Positions 48,015-59,260 of a DNA stretch of 64,000 bases are shown piece after piece (the stretch's first letter is position 1; each line of letters starts with the position of its first letter). The stretch covers positions 89,268 to 153,267 of the forward strand of contig MU401538.1 in NCBI GenBank assembly GCA_022579005.1, read 5' to 3'. A program made the position numbers and the translations under genes. The DNA is from Poronia punctata (taxonomy: Eukaryota; Ascomycota; Sordariomycetes; Xylariales; Xylariaceae). The notes beneath the pieces are model-generated. The model saw only the letters and a list, made by a program, of their open reading frames with translations, was not told where the DNA came from and ran no database searches.

Positions 48015-50021
48015 TTACCAGTCAGCACCGGCGCCCCATCCACCCTGGTCGTCATTGCCACCTTTAGCACCCTCAGCAGTAGCATCGCCACCGGTAGGTG
48101 CTCCCCATCCATCGCCACCGTCTCCGCCATTGCTGGCGCCCCAACCTCCGTCTCCTGCTCCATTGCCCCAGCCGTCGTCACCGGCCTCAGGCTCCTCTTC
48201 GTCCGTGTCATATTCGAACTTGAGCTCTTTCTCCTGGGGTTTGTACGGCTCAAGGAATTCCGGAACCATTTGACCAGTCTCCATAAGAGTCATGGTCAGG
48301 AGCTTTGCGATGGGCTCATCCCTCTCGGTATAGAAGGAATAAGCTGCGCCAGAATGGCCAATGCGTCCAGTGCGTCCTATATTTACCATGTCAGCAAAGG
48401 CTCACAGGCCGCCAGAGAAGTCAAGGGTTACGGTACCAATGCGATGAATATATTCCTGGATGCCGCCGTGCTCCATACTGGGCAGGTCATAATTGATAAC
48501 GGTCTCGACATTTCGTACGTCAATTCCCCGAGCAGTGACGGAAGTAGTCACAAGAAGCGGGGCATCCCCTGATCGGAACGCTCTCATGGCATCTTCACGC
48601 TCGCGCTGAGTGCGATCACTATGCATGGACGTGGAAGGTGCGCCCTTGTTGAACAGATAATCGTCCACATCGTCCGCCGTTCTCTTGCCGTTGACGAAAA
48701 TGATAACGCGTCCCCGACCCACGACACCAAGAAGGTCCCACAGGGCTTGCTTTTTCCTATGCGGGTCGGTATAGATAACCTCTTGTTTGATATTGGCATG
48801 GGTGCTCCCAATGCGGCCGACTTTGATGCGGATGTGGGTCTCCGCTAAGTGATGCTTTGCGAGTTGTCGAATGGCTGTGGGAAACGTCGCGGAGAAGAGC
48901 ATATATTTCACGTTTCCCTCTTCCTGTTCTAGGATAGTTGTCAGTCATGTTACCACGCAGTGACCTTTTAAAACTCACCACCACCGCTGAGGATCTTATC
49001 GAGATCCCAGTCCGCCTGGAGCATCTCGTCGGCTTCATCGATGACCATGAATTTGACCCGCCGAAGGGACAAGACGCTGGGACGTTCCATCAAAGCGATT
49101 AGACGGCCAGGGGTCGCGATGAGAAGGTCGCATCCTTCCTGGATCCTCTGTATTTGGGCGCTCTCGGGGGCACCGCCGTAAGCGGCACAGGGCCGCAGCA
49201 TCGTACGATAGCAAAACTTTCGAGCCTCGTTGAAGATCTGCACGGCCAGCTCGCGAGACGGAACTACAATAACCACAAGGGGTTCTCCCCGGACGCGGTC
49301 TCCTTCATGCATAGGACGCGGTCCAGCAAGCTTTTTGGCCTTGCCCATCAAATGATTAAGAATCGGTATGAGATAGGCGGCAGTCTTGCCGGAACCTGTA
49401 GATAAGCGTTAGTAGTTGGACGTGCTCAGAGCACCTACGACAGTGAAGTCATTTGCATACCAGTCTGCGCGATGGCCAGGAGATCAAAGCCCATGTTGAT
49501 GGCAGGAATGCAATATCGCTGAATAGGCGTGGGAGTCTTATAGCCGCACAACTCGATGTTACGCTCCATGGCCGGATGCAAACCGGCATCTTTGAAGGTA
49601 GTGATGGGCAAAACGCGCTGAAGGCCTTCTTGGGTCACCTGGATCTGATCAATTCTGATAAAAGTCAATAAATATTCATCACGAGGAAGTTGTACAAGAA
49701 AAGGCAAAGAAAGACCCACGTGCTGAAGTCGATGCCTCGTGGGTCACGGGAATCGGGATCACCAAAAAGCTGTAGCTCGAGCTTTGGAAGGGCGGGGCCA
49801 ATATCTCCCTCTTGGCCATCCCACTTATACACCTCTGCGCTTCCATCCCACGTATAGCCGTCATTGTCTTCATTATAATTATAGTTGCTGGGCTTAACTT
49901 CCCATTGCGGGCCCGTTGGCGCGGTTTGGTCGGCCGTGATACCGCTACCCTGAGTCTCATTTCCATGCGACTTGTCAGGGAGTGCGGCTTTCAAGTCGCT
50001 ATTATTATCCCACGCAGCCAT
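48015..50021 (-). CDS. DEAD-box ATP-dependent RNA helicase, Ded1/VASA-like
   Basis: Five exons: 50021-49720, 49654-49461, 49395-48979, 48928-48437 and 48376-48015, giving 588 residues. Introns are 50-65 nt with GTGGGT, GTATGC, GTGAGT and GTACCG donors. After an acidic, Trp/Asp-containing N-terminus come the Q motif GYKTPTPIQRYCIPAI, motif I AQTGSGKT (163-170, split by intron 2), PSRELAVQ, TPGRL, DEAD (285-288), SAT (317-319), VIIFVNGKRTADDVD, TTSVTARGIDVRNVE and HRIGRTGR (466-473, split by intron 4). The C-terminal tail is acidic, then Gly/Trp-rich, ending GGWGAGADW. Such helicases unwind or remodel RNA in translation initiation and mRNP turnover. The spacing DEADEMLQADW and the Gly-rich tail favour the Ded1/VASA branch; the exact orthologue is unsure. 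Confidence 0.92.
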
Positions 50022-52042
50022 GATGTTGGCTATCCTTGTAGCTTTCGGAGATCCTAAGAAAATCAGAGTCAATCTTCAAAGTACCACAGACATATATGTC
50101 GAGCTTATGCATTCAAATCGGTGAAGGCGCCGAATAGGGCAACGTAAATATCGTATCAATAAATACTCCTCCTTTCTATGCCTGTTGGCATTGGAACGAG
50201 AATCAGTAGTTTAGAACCAAATATTATTGACTTACTGCTGTTTCTCTGGAGGGCAAGACCTGATGTAGGCGACGAGAACCTAGTTGTCACACACCTAGTT
50301 AGTAAGAGAGGCGCGAGGAATAGACTAATAGAAGTAAATAAACACGAGAAGAGAGGATTGGCCGCATAGAATAGCAACAGCAGCTCGTAAACGCTATGAT
50401 ACGCGATTTTGTCACCTCGAAAAGACAGTGAAGGTAGAGGATGGCAGTAGAGATACAGTACCAGGCAACAAGTCCACGGTAAGGAGCAAATCTTGCCAGG
50501 TGGGCTCGGTAGTGGATGTACAAGGCAATAAAGAGAGAGAAGACAAGAAAAGAGATGTACATAGAGCGTGGGAAATACATGGGACTTGCCTCTGGAGGTT
50601 AGAAAAGCAGAAGGGAATATTGAACTTGGTATAGTAGCTGAGAGCAGCACTTTGGGAAAAGGCGTACAGTAGAATGGAGTATACCTTGGGCAAGACAAAC
50701 AGGAAGATCAGGGCAAAGAACTGGGCTAAAGTTTGACCAGCTTAGGAAAACTCTTTTGGGCGTGCGGGCAGATATGCAGCGGTTGGTAGGCAACGGGACT
50801 TCCCACCACCTTCCCCCAAAGCTGGGATATTTGTTTGGATAATGCATACCAAGGATTTGAGGGCAGAAAGTGACTGGATTGGCTAGGAAAAGAAACATAG
50901 GATAGGTGTAAACACTGGAGGCCGTGATGCATAGAGAGGCAGACCGTCAAAACAAAGAAGGCTCCCTCACCTTGGAAACAACCGGCGTAGAATAAGGAAC
51001 CAGAGCCGAGGTGAAAGAAAAGGCAAGATGCGCAGAGAGAGACTGTAGTAAATCAATGTACTCACCTTAGAGTAGTAGGCTTGTGTGAAAGACTTCACCT
51101 CAAGTCACGTTGATTGGGGATCTTGGTGGCTTGCAGAAAGATGCAAGTGTTGAAGGAAGAAGAAGGAGGAAGGGAGAAGGAAGAAGGAAGAAGGGAGGAG
51201 GAGGGTTGGGACTTGGAGGGACTGGGAAGTAGGTGGTCAGATAAGGTCAAGAAAATTGGAAGGTTGGATCCCGTTGGCCGTAGGACCCGCGTTCACATTG
51301 TCGACGTCTTCTCGTCAAGAGATATGAGTATATCCACGTACCTTCTACTTGCAAATGGCTAGGTCTGTAGTAACTAAATACACGTATGTGTGAAGTGACT
51401 GCCTAGTTGCCATAGGTCTCATATGAGGCATGAGAAACGTCTTGATCACTGATATAACCGAAGGTATAGGAACATTGTAGAATGCCATATAATGCTATAG
51501 ACCTGCGGACTCTAATTCCCTATGGTGTTTCCAGGTGGAATGAAATGAAGCAGGTACGTGTCCACGTCTATCCAGATCAGGCTAACCTAGATACATGAAT
51601 ACCTTACTTGTCGACGTCGACAAGACCATGACAGGGAAGGGACAGCAACGAGTACCTGCCTCTACACATACCTACTGAGCTCAGTACATGTATAGATGCA
51701 CATTATCATGTACATAGCTTATGTGACCAGAGTATCTTTGTAAATGATACATGTGTAGGTCGATGGTCATTCAGGCCTGGCTTGAAGATATTAGATAAGT
51801 GAATTCGCTTTATTGGAAGGTGGCAGGCAAAGAGAAATGATCTTGGAATACCATAAAGAGCCTGAAGAGCATCGCTACCTAGGAAAAGATGCAAACAACT
51901 CTAACATTCAAGGCCTTTATGTAGACAAGATCTCCAGGAGACTGCAAGTATATCCCACGGAAATTAGCGGTATCTAAACCAGGTGAGCCAACAACCAGGT
52001 GCAGTGTATCCTCAAACATAACACGTACCTAAACTCCTACTT
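50022..52042. other. Upstream of helicase, downstream of IPI1; no gene seen
   Basis: About 2 kb. A 180-codon minus-strand frame (50156-50698) is pyrimidine-rich and lacks family features; it lies directly upstream of the helicase start and is more likely 5' leader or promoter. A GA-rich stretch (51150-51215) lies upstream. The part near 52000 should hold the IPI1 3' end. Confidence 0.5.
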
Positions 52043-53162
52043 TTACATGATGTACCCTGTCCATGTGCTTTCATCATCATCAGTTCGTGTGGGACGCTCA
52101 TAATCTCTCATGCCGTCTGCGAGTGCCTGATCTAGCAGAGCAGCTGCCCGCCCGGCAGCACCTCCCTCCTTTTTCGCCATGTCGACGCCCGTCTCTACGG
52201 CATCCATAAACCTTCGTGCAAAAATCTCTTGTCTATCTTGCCGGTTGCGGTAAATTTCGCCATCCTCGTCTCTGGGAGGCTTGAAGAGACCAAGGTATCC
52301 AAACGGATCTGGTATCCGAGGTAGCACCATGATACCATCTACCCAATCATTGGGGGTCCAGGGGTTGGGTGCTTCACTCTTGAAGCCGAGATCCAGGAAT
52401 TTGGCCAATACGGTCATCTGCCGCGGGAAGGACTGGCCAAACTTTTTGGATCCAAACGTGGTTCGTGGGGCCGACGTCCAGCCGCCGTTTGTGGCGACCG
52501 TTGCCGAGTTGGAGACTGTCCAACCCAAGACGGACATGAAATCTTTCAGAGGTTTGACCCAACAGCCGGGGCTGGCGACCAATTCGTCGCCGGCAACGTC
52601 GAGTAGCCATTCCATATAGCTTAGACCATCATCTTTAATGTCTTGAGACAGATGGGTCATAGCACCCCGGATATATAGCATGGCCTTCTGGAGATGCGGT
52701 CGGACCTCGTCAGCCGGAATCTGGCGAAGCAGCTTTAGGAGGTTACTCCGGACAGATCTGGACGAATCCGGCATCAACGGCAAGACCTTCTGTAGCAGCG
52801 TAGACGTGCCCACCGGATTTGTTGGCGGGTTAGTCGAGAGCTGCCCAGTCAGGTAGGAGAGCGCATCGCGGCGTTGGGTGTCAGTCCGGCTACTCGTGAG
52901 AGAGAGCTGGTGATTGAATCGCTCAACGACATCAGGCGCAACCTCGGAGAGCTGCTGTTGCAAGACAATGGCTAAAAATTGGAGTTAGACTACTTTACAG
53001 ACAAGGAATAAGGTTATGTCACATATCCAATCCTGGCTTACATTTTGAACTGAAGCTGGTGTCAGTGAAGTTGGAGGATTTTGGCTTTGTCTTGCCAACC
53101 TTCAGCTTCGGCTTCTGGAAGTCTTTCTTCTTCTCCTTTTTCTTCCTGTTGCTGGAACCCAT
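52043..53162 (-). CDS. IPI1: Pre-rRNA-processing protein Ipi1 (Rix1 complex)
   Basis: Exon 1 53162-53042 and exon 2 52971-52043 give 349 residues. The intron 52972-53041 (GTAAGC donor, TAG acceptor, phase 1) joins TDTSFSSK to SIVLQQQLSEV. The very basic start MGSSNRKKKEKKKDFQKPKL is a likely nuclear/nucleolar signal, followed by LKVGKTKPKSSNFTDTSF and the helical-repeat Ipi1/TEX10 region (DALSYLTGQL, LQKVLPLMPDSSRSVRSNLL, PHLQKAMLYIRGAMTHLS, DGLSYMEWLLD). The length fits fungal Ipi1. With Rix1 and Ipi3 it processes ITS2 and matures pre-60S ribosomal particles. It is divergent from the roadblock gene across about 500 bases. Confidence 0.92.
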
Positions 53163-53660
53163 GACGATTCCGTCATTGGTGCAATTGATAGACAAGACGA
53201 AGCATACCTCACGGCAGGGCCAGCACCTGCTTATCTGCCGTCGTCGGGAGGTGAGATAGTCCTGTAGATTGCTATTCAACTTTTTGGCGGTGACTAGAGG
53301 CAGAATTCTACAGTGGAGGGGCTACCTTGATGTGGCGCGTTGCTTATACCACAAGGGTACAAGTATACTTGTGTGCGCTGGTATTGATACTTAAATTCCG
53401 GGGTTTCTTTACCTCAGATTCAAGTATCTTTCTGATATACTAGCTAACTGCAGGTACCATGTGGCTGAAGCTCTAGACTACCGGTATGTAGGTACATGTA
53501 TGCACCCTCCCATTCAAACCCCCCGCGATACAAGTGTACATTGAAGTTGTTTATTAAATTCAATGAAACGCCTAATAACAATACTGTTTGTTTTGACGTA
53601 TTATATGGAGGACTTGTTGTTCTGGAGCTAATCTAACCCATTGGCTGAAGTATAGCAATT
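53163..53660. promoter_or_regulatory. Divergent promoter, IPI1 and roadblock gene
   Basis: 498 bases between the two start codons. No consensus site stands out; one TAGGTA word lies near 53490. No coding signal. Confidence 0.5.
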
Positions 53661-54316
53661 ATGGAGAAAAACATGGTATGTGCTCACGCGGACGGTGTAC
53701 AATCTTGATGCCCAAATACCAACCACAACAACAACAACAACGTGCAGGGCACAGTCAATATCGAATCGATGGAGGAAGCTCTGCGCCGACTATCGAAGAA
53801 ACCCGGGGTGAAGGGGTGGCTCATGCTCGACCGGTCAAACGGCGCCGTATTGAAGACGAACGGACAGATCGCGACTATTCGGCCGGCCAAATCCACCTCC
53901 AATACCGATAATAACGGCGCGTCGCCTTCGTTACCTATGCCTACTGGCGCATCGTTCTCAGCCGACGTCAATACCAATACAAACAACGAGACACAAGCTG
54001 CGCAAGAATTAGCGAGCATGGTGTGGAGCTTCATGAGCTCAGCCGGTAGCTTGGTCGGTGAAATAGATGCCGAGGTATTGACCCTTCTCTACTTGACCTA
54101 CATTCTCTCTTGGCTGGGATTGCCTACTGCCTACTGCCTACTGCCTACACGCGCACATGGTGATAGATGGAGCGGAAGAGTGCTGACGAATGATGTGTTC
54201 ATCTATGACAGGACGAGTTGAAGCTGCTGAGACTACGCACGAGGAAACAAGAATTCGTCATTGTACCTGAGCCGAAATACTTGCTAGTGGTCATACACGA
54301 TACACCTCCGGTTTAA
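53661..54316 (+). CDS. Dynein light chain, roadblock/LC7 family
   Basis: Three exons: 53661-53675 (15 nt), 53748-54074 and 54212-54316, giving 148 residues. Introns 53676-53747 (GTATGT donor, CAG acceptor) and 54075-54211 (GTATTG donor, TGCTGAC branch, CAG acceptor) are both phase 0. Roadblock/LC7 features: ESMEEALRRLSKKPGVKGWL and MLDRSNGAVLKTNGQIA, then a Ser/Asn/Thr-rich insert (about 50-85) longer than in animal homologues, LASMVWSFMSSAGSLVGEID and the C-terminal DELKLLRLRTRKQEFVIVPE and KYLLVVIHD. The protein dimerises and binds dynein intermediate chain for microtubule transport. Because of the insert it could instead belong to a related LC7 group (for example a MglB/LAMTOR-like protein), but the ends match dynein light chains best. 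Confidence 0.85.
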
Positions 54317-57300
54317 TTGCTTGCTTGTCGGGTGGTATTTGCGTGGATTTATTTCATTGACGAAACTTGCTAGTACACGGTGTAGCAAAGTCATCGGTAC
54401 CGGCTGTGTCCTAGTTTTGCTGTTACCCTCACGGATGGTTATTTTTGATGCGAACTCGCAGGAGATTGCTTGTATGGGATGGCGTCCTGGAGAACTTGAT
54501 ACCCTATATCTGAGAATAAAACATTAATGTACATGAACAACCTCCCCACTCGAGCATTCGAGAAGCATTGCCTTGCTGTGCCGGCTACTTCGGGGCTGTT
54601 GCATAGTTTGGGCACTAGTGCTGATGGTGTTGTAGCAGCATACGGCCCTGTTACGGGGGGGTGGCAAGGTTAGGAGAGAGTTTTCGGGTTTTCGGATCCC
54701 GCCTCGGGCATGATCCAATGTCGGGTTAGGTAGGTATTCTCGGCAGTCCGTTGTTCCCAGCCCAGTCTAGCGAGTTAATTCCCAGCATAACGTCCAGCGT
54801 CAGAGGGAGACAACGGCGACCCCTCCCCCCCCTAACTAGTGCCGCAAGAGCCCTACCTTCCATAGCCCACGACAACCTTACCTAGATGACCTTGGGTCGA
54901 GTAGGCCCGATGTTCTGGTTGTCAGCTACTCCAAACAGATGTGTCAGACTCCGTACCGTCGATAGGGGCGTGTCGATATGAGGACCCCGGTCCGTAAGGT
55001 ATTTAGGTACAACAGCAGGAGACGGTGGCGAAGCAGTGCTGGGATAATGGATAAGCTCTTCAATGTAGAGTTTATCCAAGCTTCGCTACCTTATGAAGGC
55101 AAGAGGCCGCGAGGGTAACGTACCCGATAACAGGAGACTGTCCCGCTTTGCAGATCAGCCGTCACAAGGGGTCAGCATACACTTTTTCCGGTTGAGAAGT
55201 CATGTGTGCCAAGTTGTTATTGTCCTTTAAACGATCATTGGCTTTTGGAATGTTCAGGAGAAACGCGATGTGACCCAGAGGTATCCTTCGAGGAATCAGC
55301 TAACTTGACCCTATGCAGGCTGAATGATGCTATCCTTGTGGGAAGGGCTTCTCCCACCGGCAACCGACTAGTGACAAATCATGGTCGAAGTATCTCGCTT
55401 TCCGAAACTAGTGGTTCTAGTCCTACAGCGATTGTCCCTATAGTCGGTAGGAAATGGGCCATGATATTAAAAATAGTTATAGGCCACTGAGTTGTAAAGA
55501 AACTCCAAAGCGTTGGTGGACGCTTTCCCCGTCCTGCTCAATGACGCTGGAAATATGCAAGGCTGACTGGGAACTTGAAAATCATACGCGGCAGAGGGAC
55601 AAGGGATTGGACTCGTCAAAAGGGCCGAGTTTGAAAAGCACGGGGTGCGTGTGTGTAGAACGATGCCCGGCTGTTCGGACCTCTCGTCAATGCTTCACAA
55701 TTCGGCCGCCCGTCATACCTAGACTACCTGGGAGAGTATCACTGAAGGCTGCGGGCTCGTCGGGATACTGGGCAGAGTTGCCGGCGCCCTAACTTTCTAG
55801 GAGCGGTAACCCGTACAAGCAAAGGTCTAACCTCTTTAGCAGCAATCGTTGCTGGTGTGGGTTTGCCACGCGCGGCTGGGAAGGAATGCCGCCATATCAA
55901 TGGCCATAGGGTGGCTCACGTGCTGGCTGGCATCCCAGCTGTCGATCAATAAAGGTACACGTAGTTGAGCTAGCGGTTACGAGAACACCCCGTTCTATGG
56001 AAAGTCATAAAGTACCTAACGCATTCGTACAACCGCCCCTATGACATGGCACTCGAGGCAGTTGTCCATCAGCCGCAAGATCGAAACAAGACAGTCGCAG
56101 TGGCCCTCCACGTCGCACAGACAAAGAACAACGAGGCCTGTCCCCCCCCCCCCCCCCGGGTCTTGGATGTGACTATGTGCGTACCGACTGAGATTATGGT
56201 CCCGGTTTGGTAGCCCGGAATACCTTAGTTTGTGAGCTCATGCGACCATGGGATGTCGTCAGCGAACTTGAAACGTTTCTTCTTCTCCACTAGCCTAATG
56301 CGCTCCGTTGTTGATGATTCGGGGGTGGACCGACTCAAACTGAACGCTAGGTAAGATAGACTGCCTGTTCCCCTCGGGCTGAAACCAATGGCCGGGACAC
56401 AGCAAAGGACGCTGGGCTAAATATCTTCTCGATAGGACACAGGTTAGAAACTAGGTGTATGGGCGAGGAGTCCTCGAGAAGGGGATCACCGGTTAACCCT
56501 GCATCCTTCATGCTGTATCCCTGACTAGATTTGTCAGGCCAGGGGAGGTGTAAAAGGGGGGTTTGCTTGCGAGGTCGCATAATAAGTCCTCGTCGAGCCA
56601 TTCGAGAAGAAAATAACAGTGGTGTAGTGGGCTATCCCTGCAAGAGAGACGTCGGACTATACTTTTGTAGATGATCTGAACATGGGTGCCACGTCCCACG
56701 AGATCCATGTTGTTTCAGCAGGACTCCACAGCGGCTGAGCCGCGGACGGCCGAGGGACCTTACAGCAAAACTTCTTTTAGCCTTCACTTGGCGGGACAGT
56801 ATACCTTTTCTCTAAAGTCCCTGATGTTGGGCCTAGGGTTTCCAATTGGCTCCAGAGAACCAAGCTCATGATACCCCTGGAAAGGGACCGAGCCATGAGA
56901 CGCCTCGAAACCTTTTCTGTCATCCGTAGATTGGCCCCCCGCTTCTGTAAGACTTCTAGAGCCCTTCTCCAAAAGCCTACGGTTGAAAATAGGCATAAGC
57001 ATGAACTAACAAAACATGATGTATCACCATGCGAGTCCGATATTGTGGGCCTAGGTAGGTCTGCCTTGTCGTTAAGGCTTCCTACGAGTATCTGCAGGTA
57101 GCGAACGTGATCTGCTCTTGCAAATCTTAAGGAACTACGGGATACTTGAAACCAGTAAAAATGTCCATGCTTCCATTCCGCCTTGTGTTATTATTAGTTT
57201 CACCTACCTAGTATAACCCCGGGCCCTAAAGGCCGGTTGTCCCTTTACGGAGGCCCTACTGTACGTCGGAGGCGTAGTAGGTAAGTACTTAAAGTACCTA

Positions 57301-59260
57301 GATGAGCATGTTTTTACAATCTGGACCGAGCTAAACAGCGGGTATGGGCTGATACGAACTCCTGGAACTTCTTAGGAAGGCCCAGGAATGAACATGCCTG
57401 TGGCCTTCCTTCTTCGGCCTTTAAGTCTATCGAGGTAACGTCTTATGATGAGAGGCACATTATTTGCCGTCCCCGAGCAATAATTATATGCACTATCCAA
57501 GTCCACCTGAGTTGTTAGTTCGGTGCTTGTGAGGCCTATGGAGGCAGCTAAAACTTGAGCCTAACAGGAAGAGTCACTCAAAGCCGTCGCTTGAGTTATC
57601 GCACGTACGTGTAATTTTGCATACACCGTACTTTGACTATTATAAGACTCAGGTCTGGTGAGTTGGGGGGTAATTACCAAGTCCTCATCTATCACGAGAA
57701 TCCGTCGGCACTTCCAGGGCGAAACCCATACGTGGTCGGCCACTACGGATGTTGACATATATCGGGAGGATATAGAACGTCAACACTGTGATTCCAATCT
57801 CATACTTATCCTACTTACCTAGGTGCCTCAGGCTCGATGTATCGACTTTTGACCCTAATAACGCCAGAACGCTCCCCCGCATCCCCCTCATTTTACCCCA
57901 CACGTGTTAATACCCCCCTAGCGCGCCATCCTACTTTACCCCAGAATATGTACCTAAAACCCTGCCATTTCACTGTGAGAATGTCATCTAGCACCGCGAG
58001 ATACCTACCTCTAAACCACCTGGTTGTCGACTGGACCTCGCCGATCTGACATGCCTGCAGCTGTCTGTTCCTTTGCTAAGTCTCAGTAGGATACTCTGTG
58101 GACTGATCTAGGTGATTTCCTAGAACTCCCTCAGGCACTTTACACGTAGTCAAAGGAACCAACCTGGACCTCGGGCGTGTAACGCAGCCTTGATAGTCTT
58201 CAATTTATTCGTACCCGAGTTAGTCTAACGGCGGGATGGTAGCCTTGACAGGGCACGGTACAATTTATATCGGCGTCTCGCGTCTCCCACCTCTTCGGCG
58301 GCAAGGGGCATATAAATAATAAAGGTGCCTACAGTGACACCAAGAGGCGTCCGACTCTTTTTGCAGAGGTCGCGGTCTAGATAAACCCGCGGCGGCGGAA
58401 CAAATCCGCAACGTCGAGATCAAAACCAAGTCAAAACTAAGATGGCGGAACTGAAAAATCCTTAACACAGCCAGTTTAATCTCGGTTGCAAATGTGTGTA
58501 ATCAGACTCCTCAAGTCTCAACCTAGACTCAACTTTCCTTTAACCTACAACTGGCTAGGAGGAGCCGAGCTTGAAGGCTAAGCAAAAGCGGTGATGGCGC
58601 TAATCCCTGTTTGTCGGCTTCTTTGGGGATTGGCAATAACCTTCCTACACCGTACGTGTACGTGTACGAGTACAAGCAGGTGCCGGGCAGCCCAGGGCCC
58701 AGGCACGCCAGGTTCGAACGTATTATTATGGCTTACTTTGCATACAGTAGCAGTTGGTCTACCTGTCACCTGTGTCGGCTGTACATGTATGTGTATGAGG
58801 GAATTCTTTTTGTCCCGTCCAACTGTTATGACTATTCCTTGAATCTGTACTCTCCACTCACTATCTTTCTCATTATCTCTGCGATAGTATCTATCCCTAG
58901 CATCTGTTGGTCTGCCGTGAAACGGGTCTACCGGAAGGGGTAAAAGCGTCAAAGGGAGTAGGTATTACCTCTGCGCCCCAATCATTTGAGACACACCAAG
59001 TTAAGAAGTTAAGCCGTGGTTGGTTGGCACATCGTAAGCTAATACTATTTGGCCCCAAAAAATAGGCTGAGGCCCCCTAGGTCACACATCTCCGTTGCCC
59101 GTGACGTTGCCGTGGCGGTCGACTGTCGACCCCTCTCTCGAGTCTTTCAATCCCCCCCCCCCCCCATACCAAGAACCCATCGCCGTAGTCGCCCGTCAGG
59201 GGCACGGTGGGCAAAGCGGATGGCAGGCCACTGCGGCGGGTTCTCGGATTCAATCGCATC
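54317..59260. other. Intergenic desert of about 5 kb
   Basis: No gene could be supported on either strand. Many 60-110-codon frames occur but none joins into a known family. A C run at 56142-56157, another at 59152-59165, TACTCGTA octamers at 57083 and 58665, and scattered TAGGTA words are the only marks. Base composition is near that of the genes, so this is not a RIP-type AT-rich block. Old decayed repeats are possible but unproven. Confidence 0.45.

Noticed and set aside
50156..50698. 180-codon minus-strand frame upstream of the helicase
   Set aside because: The translation is a Leu/Ser/Pro/Cys-rich product of CT-rich leader sequence; it resembles no protein and is not in frame with the helicase through any good splice site.
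58700..58730. GGTTCGAAC, resembling a tRNA T loop
   Set aside because: No acceptor, D or anticodon arm can be folded around it.
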